In this document: positions 10,663-21,794 of the stretch, piece after piece
Layout of the letters: each line of letters starts with the position of its first letter
Position numbering within the stretch: the first letter of the stretch is position 1
NCBI GenBank assembly: GCA_949130485.1
Contig: OX422190.1
Span: forward strand, 3,955,855-4,019,854
Length of the DNA: 64,000 nucleotides
Direction: 5' to 3'
From: Agelas oroides
Taxonomy: Eukaryota; Porifera; Demospongiae; Agelasida; Agelasidae
The notes under the pieces: generated by a model
The model's database searches: none
What the model was told of the DNA's origin: nothing
Seen by the model: only the letters and a program-made list of their open reading frames with translations
Made by a program: the position numbers and the translations under genes

Positions 10663-11436
10663 CACCTGATGAAATTATCATGAAAGCCCCATCCATGCAT
10701 CCTAACATTTTAGTTATACACTGGTGTGCAACTGTTAGATGAAATGCAGGGATGGGCTTTGTCAGTGGTCATATGATCATGACTTCGTGAGAATCAAGAA
10801 ATATCAGCTTCACAAATGACTAAACCTAGTTATGATTCTAGCTACATTGAAGACATCTTGTTTGGAACCACTACTAAACTGTCAATGCTGCTTAACAAGT
10901 TGGTTACATCAGAAAAAATAATTCTTATGTCAAGATTAACTCTAAAACAACAACAACAAGAAACATCAAAGATGTTGGGATGGCATGTGAAAAAAGTATA
11001 CAAGCAAGGTACATACAAAGCCTTATCTATAAATGTTTTTATGCTACAGTTACATTAGCTAGTTTTAAAAGCTGCAGGGATGGGGCTTTTTACTTTCACT
11101 TTTTGTATGTCATCCCTACCTGTTTGTATAATTTTAGCCATGTCATTCCTACCTACATCTTTTATTTTCAGTGTTTTTGTTTTCAAAAAATCCACAATTC
11201 AACACACTAGTACAGTGTTTTTGTGCTACAGTTGCCCTCTATATAGCTAGTTTTAAAAGCTGCACGGATGGGGCTTTTTTAATTTCACTTTTTATATGTC
11301 ATCCCTACTCGTTTAGCCATGTCATTCCTAGCTACATCTTTTATTTTTGTTTTCAAAAAATCCACAATTCAACACACTAGCACAGTGTTCACTCAGGCTT
11401 GCGCCAATTCTGTTGTCACTGTGTAGCTAAGAGAAG
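10663..11436 (+). repeat. Upstream flank of receptor pseudogene A, with a ~180-bp tandem duplication
   Basis: 11035-11213 and 11215-11390 are near-identical tandem copies (AGCTAGTTTTAAAAGCTGCA, TGTCATCCCTAC, TTTTCAAAAAATCCACAATT). A single inverted copy lies upstream of pseudogene C at about 22920-23130. Further up, 10690-10900 matches 23280-23440 inverted. The whole flank therefore belongs to an inverted segmental duplication shared by receptor copies A and C. No gene is supported here. Confidence 0.8.
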
Positions 11437-12527
11437 ATGGAGGTGGAAAGTTTCAATGGTAGCAACATCACAAATGACACTGACTGCCTCAAGATTCTTG
11501 CTGACTTGGAAGGTTACAGTTATCAGTGTTTGCTCTTCTAGTAGTGTTGTCTGTGTTTTGGCTATCATCTTCATCCTAGCTTCCAAGGGATATAAGCACT
11601 TTGTACACCGTCTTACCCTCTATTTGATTGTTGTAGACCTGCTAAAGGCAGTTGTAACCATACCTGATGTACTACCTGTGTATCACAATGGAACTGTTGT
11701 GGCTGTGAGGAGTGGCTTTGAGGGGTTTTGCTTTGCAGTTGGTTTCTTCCTTGAGGTTGTAGCATGGATGGAAAAGTTAGTCATCTGTTGGATTGTTGTG
11801 TACCTTGTTATGGTGCTAGTGTTCAGGCACAATGCTAATGCTGTCAAAGTGAAGCATGAGGCATGCGGCATTGCTGTGGTGTTGCTCCTTCCTCTACTGG
11901 TAACTTGGGTACCATTTGTTAAGAATATGTATGGTTTATCAGAAGCTGTGTGCTGGATAAAGCTTTCGGAAAACAGTACATGCAATTATGACTACATTGG
12001 TTTGACATTTCTGTTTGTGTTTTATTATGGCCCTGTACGGGTATATTTGTGTTGGCATAGCAACTTTGGTCGCACTTTTCACCATATTCATGGTGATGTG
12101 CAGGAGAGCTATGAGACAGGAGCAAGGTTTTTGTCAACCATCCATTCATCGACAGAGTGTTAAGGAGGTACTGCCACTGATCCTCTACCTCTTCGTTTAC
12201 CTTCTACTTTGGACAACACTTTGTGGTGCAATACCAAGCATACACAAGACAGACTTTAAGCTGCAGTGGTTGGTCTACAGCATAATCGTATACATCCTAA
12301 GACTGTTTGTGCCATTCATATGCTTGCTGTATTTGAGCATAATTTGTTGCAGGAAGGAGTGTAATAAAGAGCATCCACTGAACACTACTACATCGTTCGT
12401 TGCTTCCAATGAATTCACAGATCAAGAGGATGAACCTCTCATTATAAAGCAAGGTACTAAGGTACCCCATCCAAAAAGTATCAAAGTGTGTTTGAAGGAA
12501 ACAATAATTATTCACTCTGAAACATAG
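11437..12527 (+). pseudogene. 7TM receptor pseudogene, copy A
   Basis: A paralogue of the intact receptor at 19006-20127. The start MEVESFNGSNITNDTDCLKI matches that of copy C. Compared with the intact gene it lacks 11 bases after about 11504, which shifts the frame before TM1. It has a 7-base insertion in the TM5 region at about 12030-12045 (FVFYYGP then out of frame). It also lacks five residues in frame after LLWTTL in TM6. The intermediate frames still read clearly as TM1-TM5 (CWIVVYLVMVLVFRHNANAV) and TM6-TM7 plus tail (DQEDEPLII). Two frameshifts make a full receptor impossible without recoding. Confidence 0.88.
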
Positions 12528-12864
12528 AGTGAATAGTCATTTGTGCTGGACCAATTGGCTGAAGATAGCTGCACCTCCCGTTACAGCTTATAACCCCACA
12601 GTGTGTTTACATAGGTAGTCTAGTATTTACTGTATAATTATGGAACCTTGAATACATTTTGATTCTGCAGAGAAACAAAGTTTTTAGTGATGCTGGACTG
12701 CATGGTAAGACTGACCTAGCTACACACTATTAATGAGACTTAAAACACTAAAGTACACACTAGAAGTACATATTACTGAGACTGGAGGACACATAAGTAT
12801 ACAATGCAAATCAAGCCGACAAGCCATGGTTACACTGTGAGTCTGGGCTATCTATCATCTTACC

Positions 12865-12971
12865 TAGTCTCGCAAGCCAGACCCCTTTCCGCGCAGCGCC
12901 GATCGCTTTCAGTATGCCGCATACTGAAAGCGATCGGCGCTGCGCGGAAAGGGGTCTGGCTTGCGAGACTA
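12865..12971. mobile_element. Perfect 53-bp-arm hairpin transposon with 9-bp target duplication
   Basis: The left arm starts TAGTCTCGCAAGCCAGACCC, and the right arm is its exact inverse with a single C between them (53+1+53 bases). The flanks carry the same nine bases, CATCTTACC, at 12856-12864 and 12972-12980. Perfect arms imply a very recent insertion. The length of the target duplication points to the Mutator-like group, an inference. Confidence 0.95.
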
Positions 12972-13096
12972 CATCTTACCAGCTTTCATGAAATTTACAA
13001 AAACTGAAAACTAGTGTAGACACTGCACAAAGTCTCTGAGTTCATGAAACAGTGATCATGCTACAGTGTATAGCTATAGCTACCATAAGTTTCACA

Positions 13097-13401
13097 TACC
13101 GTATAGCGGGAAATTTTTGCGAGGTCCAAATTCCAAAATAAGAACCGCGAAATAAGAACCGCGAAAAGTTGAACACGTGAACTTTAGTGGAGATTTGCAC
13201 ACGTGCGTTTTGTGCGCTAGTCTCGCTCGATCTGACGATGGCACTATATCGCTATTTCCAAACCGGTAGACGACGGCCTACTCTCTCCCACGGGAGATCT
13301 TTCGTCCTCTGTTAGCCCGGCGACGATAAAGGGGCGTGGTCAATAGCTAAAGGGGAAACAGGATTTTCGCGAAAATTTGGACCAGTTCCCGCTATACGGT
13401 A
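13097..13401. mobile_element. MITE with ACCGTATAGCGGGA ends
   Basis: The left end is TACCGTATAGCGGGAAATTT and the right end its inverse, GGACCAGTTCCCGCTATACGGTA. The flanking dinucleotide is TA on both sides, consistent with a Tc1/mariner-type MITE. The interior repeats AATAAGAACCGCGAAA and codes for nothing. Confidence 0.85.
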
Positions 13402-13801
13402 CCCCCCTACGAGATGGAGGAGAACAATACGTACCTTTATATAGCTACTAATGAAATTATCATGAAAGCAATACTTGTCCTGCAAACAGCAGTAATTGTA
13501 ATACAGCCTAGGCTGATCAGAGATGGGTGACGTGGTTGCAATTTAATTTGCGCTGAACATCATATCATAGCAGCTACTTTGCATACACACAAATTCATGC
13601 ACATTATACTTGATGGCTACCCTTTCTGGTGAGAGTCTGGCTATGCGAGACTAACCCTTGTATTAGCTACAAGACTGTACACACAGTTACATGTACACAC
13701 AATTGTGTATATTATATTTGAGGGCCACCCTCATATTAGCTAACAGGCTGCTGTGGTGGTGCACATGTGAGACACATGTTAGAGAGAGCAGATTTTAGGG
13801 C

Positions 13802-13842
13802 TAGCCTCGTTCCCAAACGGGGGAGGCCTGGGAACGAGGCTA
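13802..13842. mobile_element. Short TAGCCTCG hairpin (41 bp)
   Basis: TAGCCTCGTTCCCA and its inverse TGGGAACGAGGCTA flank a 13-base loop. The nine flanking bases TTTTAGGGC and ATTTAGGGC agree at eight positions, fitting the 9-bp target duplication of this family. Confidence 0.8.
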
Positions 13843-14457
13843 ATTTAGGGCGGTAAGCTAAGGTAATGGTTGTCAAAACCGAGTGATTGTATGATGTGAC
13901 TTTCCCTTGTGAGAGTTAACCTAATGATGGCTTGACCTCATGAGATTTGACTGAGTTAGCCCCATTCCTCCCATGCAGCCTGGGAACAAGGCTAGAGAGT
14001 TTGATCTGGTGGCAGTTGACCTTGTGAGAGAATTGACCTTGTGACACTGAGTCATGGTCACCTCCCACATCCTTGAAAATTGGAAGTTCAGCTCATGCAT
14101 GCATATAGACTAGTGCCTGCAGCTCAAGGTACTACTGCCATGTAAGCAAGTGTGGCTTAACAGCTGCAGGGTCCATAGTCTGCATGCAGCTGAACCTGTG
14201 GCATTCATGCCTTCCTTCTCACAACAAGCTGGTGAGCCTGGCAAGGGATGATGATTTGATCTCCTTGCTAACAGACATACTGGCAATCACATAACATACT
14301 TAATACTGGTAAGTAACATTAAATAAAACAGCCACACTAGCTAGCTACTGTTTAATTGATGCAAATAACAATGTCATGTAAGTACATGTAGTAGGAAACA
14401 GGTTTAGAAGCAGAATCTACCGTTTCATTGACAATAATACCCACCCAAAACCAACCA

Positions 14458-14606
14458 TAGAGCAGAACCCCTCAAAACCTCTCCTCACAGCCACAACAGT
14501 TCCATTGTGGCACACAGGTAGTATGTCAAGTATCGATTACAACTCGCTCTAGTAGGGCTACAATGATCAGCTAGAGGGTAAGGCGGTACACAAACTTCAT
14601 TCAAGT
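14458..14606 (-). pseudogene. Short relic of a fifth 7TM receptor copy
   Basis: On the minus strand this segment matches the TM2 to first extracellular loop part of the receptors (RLYLIVVALLE-like, then the CAC/GAA/TTGTGGC codons for NGTVVAV and GFCSMVGF). It contains several stops. Just to its left, 14395-14455 resembles the 3' flank of copy C (GGAAACA...AGAATCTAC...AATACCCACC). The copy thus appears to have lost its middle and end by deletion. Confidence 0.7.
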
Positions 14607-15233
14607 AACAAAAAAAAGTAACTAGCTAAACAACAAGAAATGGTTGGTTGCTGAGCATTAACACCGACACTGGTTGCTGAGCCAAGACTGAACAAGTAAC
14701 GGTTGCTGAGCATTAAACACAGCTTGGCTGCCACATGCTCCACGTGCACCCCCTTTTCATTTACTATATATAACCACTATTAGCTTAGGGGCGGGGCTTG
14801 AAGATTGAGCTAGGATTCCCATGGCTAGTGTTAACCACTCAAAAAAATGTTCGGATTCGACTTGTGGACATTATTCTCCACAAATTAATTTCCAACCTTA
14901 TTCTATTCCAAATTTCACCGTATTATACTCTGTATAAAAGCTGACTATGCTCACTGCTAACTCATAATTCCTCCACAGTTGGCAGTAATAAGAGTTGACC
15001 GCATTGATGAACCAACAAGTAAATTGCATACACACAATGACAACTGACCAAACCGTTTTTATTACTGTAACAAAACATGGTCTTGAGGGGAGGGATGTTG
15101 TTGTTCACTGAATGATGCATTTGCCACACTTTTATGTGCATGGATTATTCCCACTTTCAGCTGCATTATTCCAGCATTATGCTTTCTGCTCAGATGGCCT
15201 CACAATTATTATGCTGGCATGATGGACTCAAGC

Positions 15234-18200
15234 TAGCCTCGTTCCCAGGCCCCGCCCAGCTTTCCGTCGCTTATTAGTACGGTAAAGCGGGAGAGGGCCT
15301 GGTATCTTTTCTCACGTGAGTGACGTCAGGATAGAAAGGATGGTAGAAAGGGTTTAATTGTGCGTGGGCGCACCGGGCCCAGAACAGCGAAAAGAGCCAA
15401 GGAACCAGGTAACTTACCACACGTATTTAGCTAGCGGGAGGCGATTGTCTCACACACCAAGCGTTGAGCGTGTAGTCGGTTTAATATACGCGAAACAAAG
15501 CCTGTTAGTTCTGCAAAATTTCGCCATTTTCCGATTACGTCATGCTCACGTGAGAAAAGATACCAGGCTCTCCACGGCTTTTCCGTACTAGCCTCGTCCC
15601 CAGGCCCCACCCAAAAATCGGGAAAGGGGCCTGGTGTTACTTGCAAAAATTCCCGTATGTGCTGTGTCAGCAGTCTTCGTTTGGAGTAGAGGAATCACGT
15701 TCCAGTCGTTACGCCAAACGGAACGGAAGTAACTACGCACCGTGTAAATTTATTTGCAACGGAAGCGCTACTTCCGCTCAGTAGCCGCTAAATATGATCT
15801 ATCTTATTATATATTCATACACCTATATTTTTTTCTCTGTAGGAGCAGTGCTAAAACTTTTCAGGTTACAGGAAGAATGAACATCGTACTTTCAATTTAC
15901 CAAGTTACAAGCAGCAATCTTGCTGCAGCAGAGCTCCAGAGCCGCCAGCACTAACTAATGTATACTTGCGGTGGTGCCGTAAAACGAGTCAGGAAACTAT
16001 TTTGTCATTGCCCGGTAAATTTGAAACTTTTTGAGCTATGAATAGACTCCTGGTCCTAGCTTAGCAAAAAAATTTGAAGCTGTTCCCGCGTATAGTTACC
16101 GAGATATGGACTCGCAAAAATCATGAATATTATTATGTAAAATTTATGAGGCGTACAGTAGCTCCCCAAGCAGCGCACTTTGACAACTACCAGAATACAG
16201 CTTTCTGTGTGCTTCAAGCCAGCAGGAGTGAGTGTACCAAGTATGTGTGGATTATGGGTGTTATAGAAATGGTTTGATAAAAGAGCGCATAAACATGCAC
16301 CATCATGAATCGTTCTACAGAACCGAATACTACATGGACAAAAGATCAAGTAGTAGAAGAGAGCTGTCATTTTCAGGTAGTGGTTCTACCAGTATCTGCA
16401 GTCACTGCCAGTGTCACCACAGTTATCTGTCACCACCAGCAGAATGGAAGAACGAGTACGCTCATATACGTGCTGTCTTTAGGTGTTCCCTTGGCGTGTC
16501 TGGTATGTTGTCAGCATAGGAATGATATGACAAGGGCATTAGCCAACCCTGGATGGGGAAAGAATACCAACAAGGGTTCAACTAAGAGCAGCGATTGTTA
16601 TGTAGTTAATTGCTAGCCTTGTTCCCAGGCTATTCCCCACCTTTTCGGTATATATATATATATTTCTATACGAATTCAAATAGGTGTCCGAATTATAAAA
16701 CTCAAGAGCGTGGATTTGATTCAGAGTGCAGGAGATGACTCAGCAGAGTACACCCACAGAGGTGAGGTACAGGCTAATGTAACAGTATTTTAAATTCTAA
16801 ATATATTGCACGTCCACGCCATCCCTACATAGAGAGTCTACCGACTCTCTGATACAGATCGAGTGTGACAAAGGTATGAAACTGATAACTGCTGGGGATG
16901 TAGCAGGTCAGATCAAGAACAAAGAACAGACTGAGCCCTTGTCAACATGTTTAAAGAGGAATCATGGCACTTGAGGTACCAGAGAGCCTGGCTGCCACAA
17001 TGCCATAGGTTTTATTGTTAGGTAGTGGAATCGTTGGTTACAGTAAGGATCAATGTTGGGCAGGTAACACATTGTTCTTGGTCTAGCCAATGCAGCCGTC
17101 TACTACCAGTTATAAATACTTGTGGAGGACAAGAACAACATGATAGCCTTACATGTATGTCCAGACCATTCTCAATTCCCTTTCAGTGTGCTAAAATGGA
17201 GGCCTGAGAGATCTCGTCATGTACGATGACATTGGGTAGCATCAGCTAGACATACGGTAGACACATGGGGACGATGTCCCGCAAAAGATCTCAATCCCCT
17301 TTCTTGTATGCTGGCCAAAAAGAAGGAGACCAGAGCATTCATACAGCATCAATAGGATTTTGGTATACTGGACACAGGTCAATGTGAATTATTGTGGTCA
17401 GGCACTGCACCGTGTGTCCACTTTCTGTCTACCAGACACTGCCTGACGTCACCATTCACAATGAGATCTCATAGGCTTTCCCTCATCATTCTTAAGGCTT
17501 GTAAGCCATCAAAAACTGGACGATGGATTGGCCTGAGGACAAGGCTACAACATGGTTCTCAAGTTAATCACCGAGTACGGCTTGACAGTCGATAACAAGC
17601 TGACTGTTCTCTGGGAAATGAATGCAAACAGAGGGTTCACTTACTGGACGCAAGTGTGTTGCAGGTTGTACGACCAAAAGGAACACACAATGCTCTGTAG
17701 GACATATCAGCTGCTTGAACATTCCCACAACTGAAGGGAGAGAACATATAGACCTAGCTTGTAGGGGAAGTGGTAACAATAGACACTACATAACTAGATA
17801 TAGATAACAGATGAGCTTATAGACTAAGTTGTGGGAGCTGATGAGGACACTGCAATTGTGGAAGATGATGACAATGAACTTGGAAATGGCTTAGAGCCTA
17901 ACAGAAGATATTTATTGTGATTACAAGAAACGTATCCATGCAGTAGTCCATTTATTGCAGTCAGGAAACCATTTTGTAATAATGCTATAAGTACCAATTT
18001 TACTGTGGAGTATGCTTACAAGCTTACCAAACATATACTCAAAAATCAGCTTGTTCTGACATTCCACCACAGAGTAACAGCTAGTTTTATAAATTTCACA
18101 ACATGATTGCGTAATCACATTGGTAAGTTCAACTCACCCTTGCTTCAGTAAACGCGCCAGATTTGCTCTTTTGTCCCCCGTTCATGTAACAGGGACTCCA

Positions 18201-18765
18201 TAGCTCGCAGAAACCGTCTACTGCCCGTTTTCTCCAACCACTATTTGCCTGTGCTCCCGTTTGTATCTCTCACTCACATTCCCTCCGGTCACCGCCATTC
18301 GCCCAAAATATGACGTCACTCTGCAAATAAATTCACGTGACTTTTCCGTTTGGCGAAAGGACTGGTTCGTCCATTACCAATTACTAAATTCTTGACACGT
18401 GAAAGTAGTAGACTCGTTCCAAAACCATTTGAAAATGGGAACGGGGCAAGCAGACTTTTTATAAACCTCGGATTTCAGAAACTTGGAGTGTAGTTACGCT
18501 TGCTAGGCTACTGCTCTTGCCTCACAAGATTTTTCTGTAGTCGCTCCGTAGCAAGATCTGTTCATCTACTCTGTAATGCCATCGTCAACAGTAGCTGGCT
18601 ACCACGTGATCAAGTAATCGTTACATAATATGCTGACTCAGCACATACGGGAAAGTTTGCAAGTAACGCCAGGCCCCTTTCCCGATTTTTGGGTGGGGCC
18701 TGGGGACGAGGCTATTTCCGTACTGCAAGCGACGGAAAGCTGGGCGGGGCCTGGGAACGAGGCTA
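15234..18765. mobile_element. TAGCCTCG-family MITE split by a second element
   Basis: The left end is TAGCCTCGTTCCCAGGCCCC and the right end is its inverse, GGCCTGGGAACGAGGCTA. The nine bases GACTCAAGC flank both sides exactly (15225-15233 and 18766-18774). Removing the inner element at 15589-18714 and one copy of its target leaves a non-coding element of about 390 bp. Both inserts share end sequence and target length, so the same transposition machinery probably moved them. Confidence 0.93.
15589..18714. mobile_element. Nested 3.1-kb transposon, long inverted repeats, 9-bp target duplication
   Basis: It starts TAGCCTCGTCCCCAGGCCCC and ends with the inverse; TTTCCGTAC flanks both sides exactly (15580-15588 and 18715-18723). 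Inverted similarity extends inward roughly 150-250 bases: the left CGCCAAACGGAACGGAAGTA and AATTTATTTGC have inverted partners near 18310-18360. No intact transposase was found in the interior. The longest frames are about 100 residues; one at 16305-16616 reads like a hydrophobic membrane segment and may be captured host sequence. It is best read as a non-autonomous Mutator-like element. Confidence 0.88.
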
Positions 18766-18791
18766 GACTCAAGCCAAGTTTGGATATAACC

Positions 18792-18836
18792 TAGCCTCGT
18801 ACCCAGGCTCCTACGAACGGCCTGGGTACGAGCCTA
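18792..18836. mobile_element. Short TAGCCTCG hairpin upstream of the intact receptor
   Basis: TAGCCTCGTACCCAGG and its near-inverse CCTGGGTACGAGCCTA enclose a short loop. No clear target duplication is visible. It lies 170 bases before the receptor start and could interfere with its promoter. Confidence 0.7.
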
Positions 18837-18969
18837 ATATATATACTTGGCTCGCAATCTCATTGGTCCATTTTTGGAATAGGCCCGCTGTCTCGATTGG
18901 ACTGGTGACCAAATATAGTCTCGTCCACAGCGTGCGGAGCTCACTCGATCTAACTCTGGGCTATGGGGT

Positions 18970-19005
18970 GATGTAATAAGTTGTCATAGTGATAGCTGAG
19001 AGAAG
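18970..19005 (+). promoter_or_regulatory. Leader conserved between receptor copies B and D
   Basis: The 30-odd bases before the start codon (GATGTAATAAGTTGTCATAG then TGATAGCTGAGAGAAG) are matched almost exactly before copy D on the other strand (26129-26164). Copies A and C instead have GTGTAGCTAAGAGAAG-type leaders. This separates B/D from A/C and marks a shared 5' untranslated or promoter segment. Confidence 0.6.
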
Positions 19006-20127
19006 ATGGAGACGGGTTCACTTGCAAGTGATTTGTCAATGAGTAGCAACATCACAAATGACACTGACTGCCTCAAAATCCTTGCTGAAGAGTTTGATAC
19101 TTGGAGAGTCGCAATTATCAGTGTTTGTTCTTCTAGTAGTGTTGCCTGTGTTTTGGCTATCATCTTCATCCTAGCTTCCAAGGTATATAAGAAGTTTGTC
19201 TATCGTCTTACCCTCTATTTGATTGTTGTAGCTCTACTAGAGCCAGTTGTATCGATACTTGATGTACTACCTGTGTACCGTAATGGAACTGTTGTGGCTG
19301 TGAGGAGTGGCTTTGAGGGTTTCTGCTCTGTTGTTGGTTTCTTGTCTGTGGTTGTAACATGGATGGAATTGTTAGTCATTTGTTGGATTGTTCTGTACCT
19401 TGTTATGGTGCTAGTGTTCAGGCACAATGCTAATGCTGTCAAAGTGAAGCACGAGGCATGTGGCATTGCTGTGGTGTTGCTCCTTCCTCTGTTGGTAACT
19501 TGGGTACCATTTGTTAAGAATATGTATGGTTTATCAGAAGAAACCTGTTGGATAAAGCTTTCCGAGAACAATACGTGCGACTATGACTACATTGGTTTGA
19601 CTTTCATGTTTGTGTTTTCATACACCCCTTCATTTTGTGGTGACATGGTTACTTTGGTTGCACTTTGCATCATATTGATTGTGATGTGCAGGAGAGCTAT
19701 GAGACAGGAACTGTTACAAGGGGTTGGTCAACCATCCATTTATCGACAAGGTGTTAAGGAGGTACTGCCATTGATCCTCTACCTGCTCATTTACCTTTTG
19801 CTTTGGACAGCAATGGTAGCGATTCGTATTTGTGGTGCAATACCGAGTGTACACAAGATGAACTTACAATGGTTGGTGCACATGTACAGCACAATCATAT
19901 GCATCAGAAGGCTGTTCATACCATTCACTTGCTTACTGTATTTGAGCATAGTTTGTTGCAGAAAGGAGCACAACAAAAAACGTCCACCAAACGCCACCAC
20001 TTCATTTATTGTTTCCATTGAATTCACCGATCAAGAGGTCGAACCTCTCATTATAAGACAAAATACCAAAATACCATCCAAGAAATACAAAACCATCTTT
20101 GAAGGGAGCAGTCATGCTTCAGAGTAA
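19006..20127 (+). CDS. Intronless seven-transmembrane receptor (GPCR-like), intact copy B
   Basis: One uninterrupted frame of 373 residues. The short extracellular N-terminus has a glycosylation site (NIT at 15). Predicted membrane segments lie at about 35-58, 66-90, 106-137, 152-171, 195-227, 252-278 and 294-317. Cys107 at the top of TM3 and Cys181 (in CWIKLSENNTC) are placed for the usual GPCR disulfide. There is no DRY motif after TM3 (VFRHNANAV) and no NPxxY in TM7, so it is not an ordinary rhodopsin-class receptor; the CWI loop motif recalls cAMP-receptor-like and secretin/frizzled-like groups. The tail has CC (317-318) for possible palmitoylation and an acidic dileucine signal, EVEPLI (344-349), typical of endocytic sorting. 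Ligand unknown. It is the only intact member of its cluster. Confidence 0.85.
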   Translation: METGSLASDLSMSSNITNDTDCLKILAEEFDTWRVAIISVCSSSSVACVLAIIFILASKVYKKFVYRLTLYLIVVALLEPVVSILDVLPVYRNGTVVAVRSGFEGFCSVVGFLSVVVTWMELLVICWIVLYLVMVLVFRHNANAVKVKHEACGIAVVLLLPLLVTWVPFVKNMYGLSEETCWIKLSENNTCDYDYIGLTFMFVFSYTPSFCGDMVTLVALCIILIVMCRRAMRQELLQGVGQPSIYRQGVKEVLPLILYLLIYLLLWTAMVAIRICGAIPSVHKMNLQWLVHMYSTIICIRRLFIPFTCLLYLSIVCCRKEHNKKRPPNATTSFIVSIEFTDQEVEPLIIRQNTKIPSKKYKTIFEGSSHASE

Positions 20128-21794
20128 ATTGTGTCAACTGTGCTGATGTTTGACTATTTAACTACTTTGTTATGTGTGATACTACTGAGTGTCTTCCTTG
20201 GTGTTACTGTGGTTAGATATGACTGGGCATGCTCACCAACCTATGTAAGAATGTCCCTATACACCTGTTTTTGCAGCAATAGCTTTAGTTTGGATATAAG
20301 TGCATGCTTCTAGAAGTTAACCATGCTGTGTTTTTGCCTGGTATGAAACACTTTAATGTATTGACTGTACCCTGCGACGAAGCTTATAGTACCTGCGATA
20401 ATGTCAAAACTATGGCTGGAGGACATACTGTGCAAGCATGGCAGTAGTCACGTGATCCCATATAGTGCCAATTGCACACATATCGGCCATTGTAAAGGCT
20501 GGACTCTGGACTCTGGACTGGACTTGTGGACAGGACTATGGGCTGGACTGTGGGCTGGACTATGGACTGAGATTTGGATTGATGCAGAACTATACACCAC
20601 TGTATATGCATGACTGTACTGTTCCTTTTTAAGTTTAACTTAATATTGATTGTGAAACTCCCTGCGGCTCTCTGCTGTGGAGGTATCACAAGTGGGGCTA
20701 AACAAAGAGGTCCATGCTCTACTGCTAAATCCATACCCTCCTTTCACATTGCAAGCAAGAAGCTAGTGAGCCAGCCAAGACATAACATGTAGTAAGGCAG
20801 AGTTCTTGCTAGGCCTTTAGTGGATGTTTGGTGAATTTCAGCACCATTTGGATATGTAGCCTTGCTCCCTGGATCAGACCTGTCCAATTTTTTGGTTGCA
20901 TAATGCACAAAAAAAAACGTGAGTTTAAAGCTGGGGAGGAGCCTGGGAACGAGACTATTGGAAGAGCACTGTTTGTTGCCCATAGCAGGTGTTGACCTGG
21001 CTTCTATTTGTATAGCAGTATATGTATACAACCAGTGGAACCCCGTAGTGATGGTTATCAATTAACTCTGTAAGCTGCACATGCTGTACATAAAATCCTG
21101 CAGCCAATACTAAATTACACTGGCTATATATAATGGCAATATAGGAAGCAAATCAAATTATTGCCAAAAATGGCAACATTTGGACAAGAGTAGTCTCTAA
21201 TATGGATGCTAAAGTTGCCAAAAATGGCAAAAAAAAACGAACAAAAGTTGCCAATTTTGGCAACTGAACATAGCTCCACTTGCTGGCTGCCATTTTACTT
21301 CGGCTGCATGCTGCTACAGGTAATTAGCTAACTTCTAATATCCCATTATGTATATGTCTTTGTTTGAAACTGAAACTTGCTTCAAAGGAGGTAGTTTACA
21401 CTGTAAACAATACAAGGTACACTTCGCATTGTTTACAGTGTAAACTACCGAGTATACTCGGGCTACACCCTGCTAGAGGTTGTTAATTTCCAACAGCTTG
21501 CATCATCTGTCTTTGTCTTCAAATGAAACTGTTGCTGCAAAAGAGTTACATATTATCATAAGTATGAGGTAGTTTACACTGCAAACAAGGTAGCTTATAG
21601 GAAACATTAATTTTAGGTATATATAGAAACAGAATCTACAACTTCATGAAAAGTAATACCCACCTGTTACGACAGAGAAAAAGGGTGAAGTGGAAATTAC
21701 AGTAGAATGAGTGCTAGCTGCACTAACAGTTAGTACAAAATGCCAGCAAAAATGACTCGATGTATACATGACTATGTTCACTCAATGTATATAA
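20128..21794. other. Intergenic region between receptor copies B and C
   Basis: Holds a GGACT-rich minisatellite (20500-20580) and the copy of the GIGYF 3' flank (20585-20740). A TAGYCTCG-type fragment ends GGGAACGAGACTA near 20955. There are palindromic words TTGCCAAAAATGGCAA at 21150-21240 and the GGGCTACACCCTGCTA block (21455-21610). No gene is supported. Confidence 0.7.
20500..20580. repeat. GGACT-based minisatellite
   Basis: Irregular copies of CTGGACT, TGGGCTGGACT and GTGGACAGGACTA, about 80 bases in total. Confidence 0.8.

Noticed and set aside
11399-11436. Alternative start that would rescue the frame of receptor copy A
   Set aside because: The upstream extension has no ATG there, and a second frameshift at about 12035 still breaks the gene.
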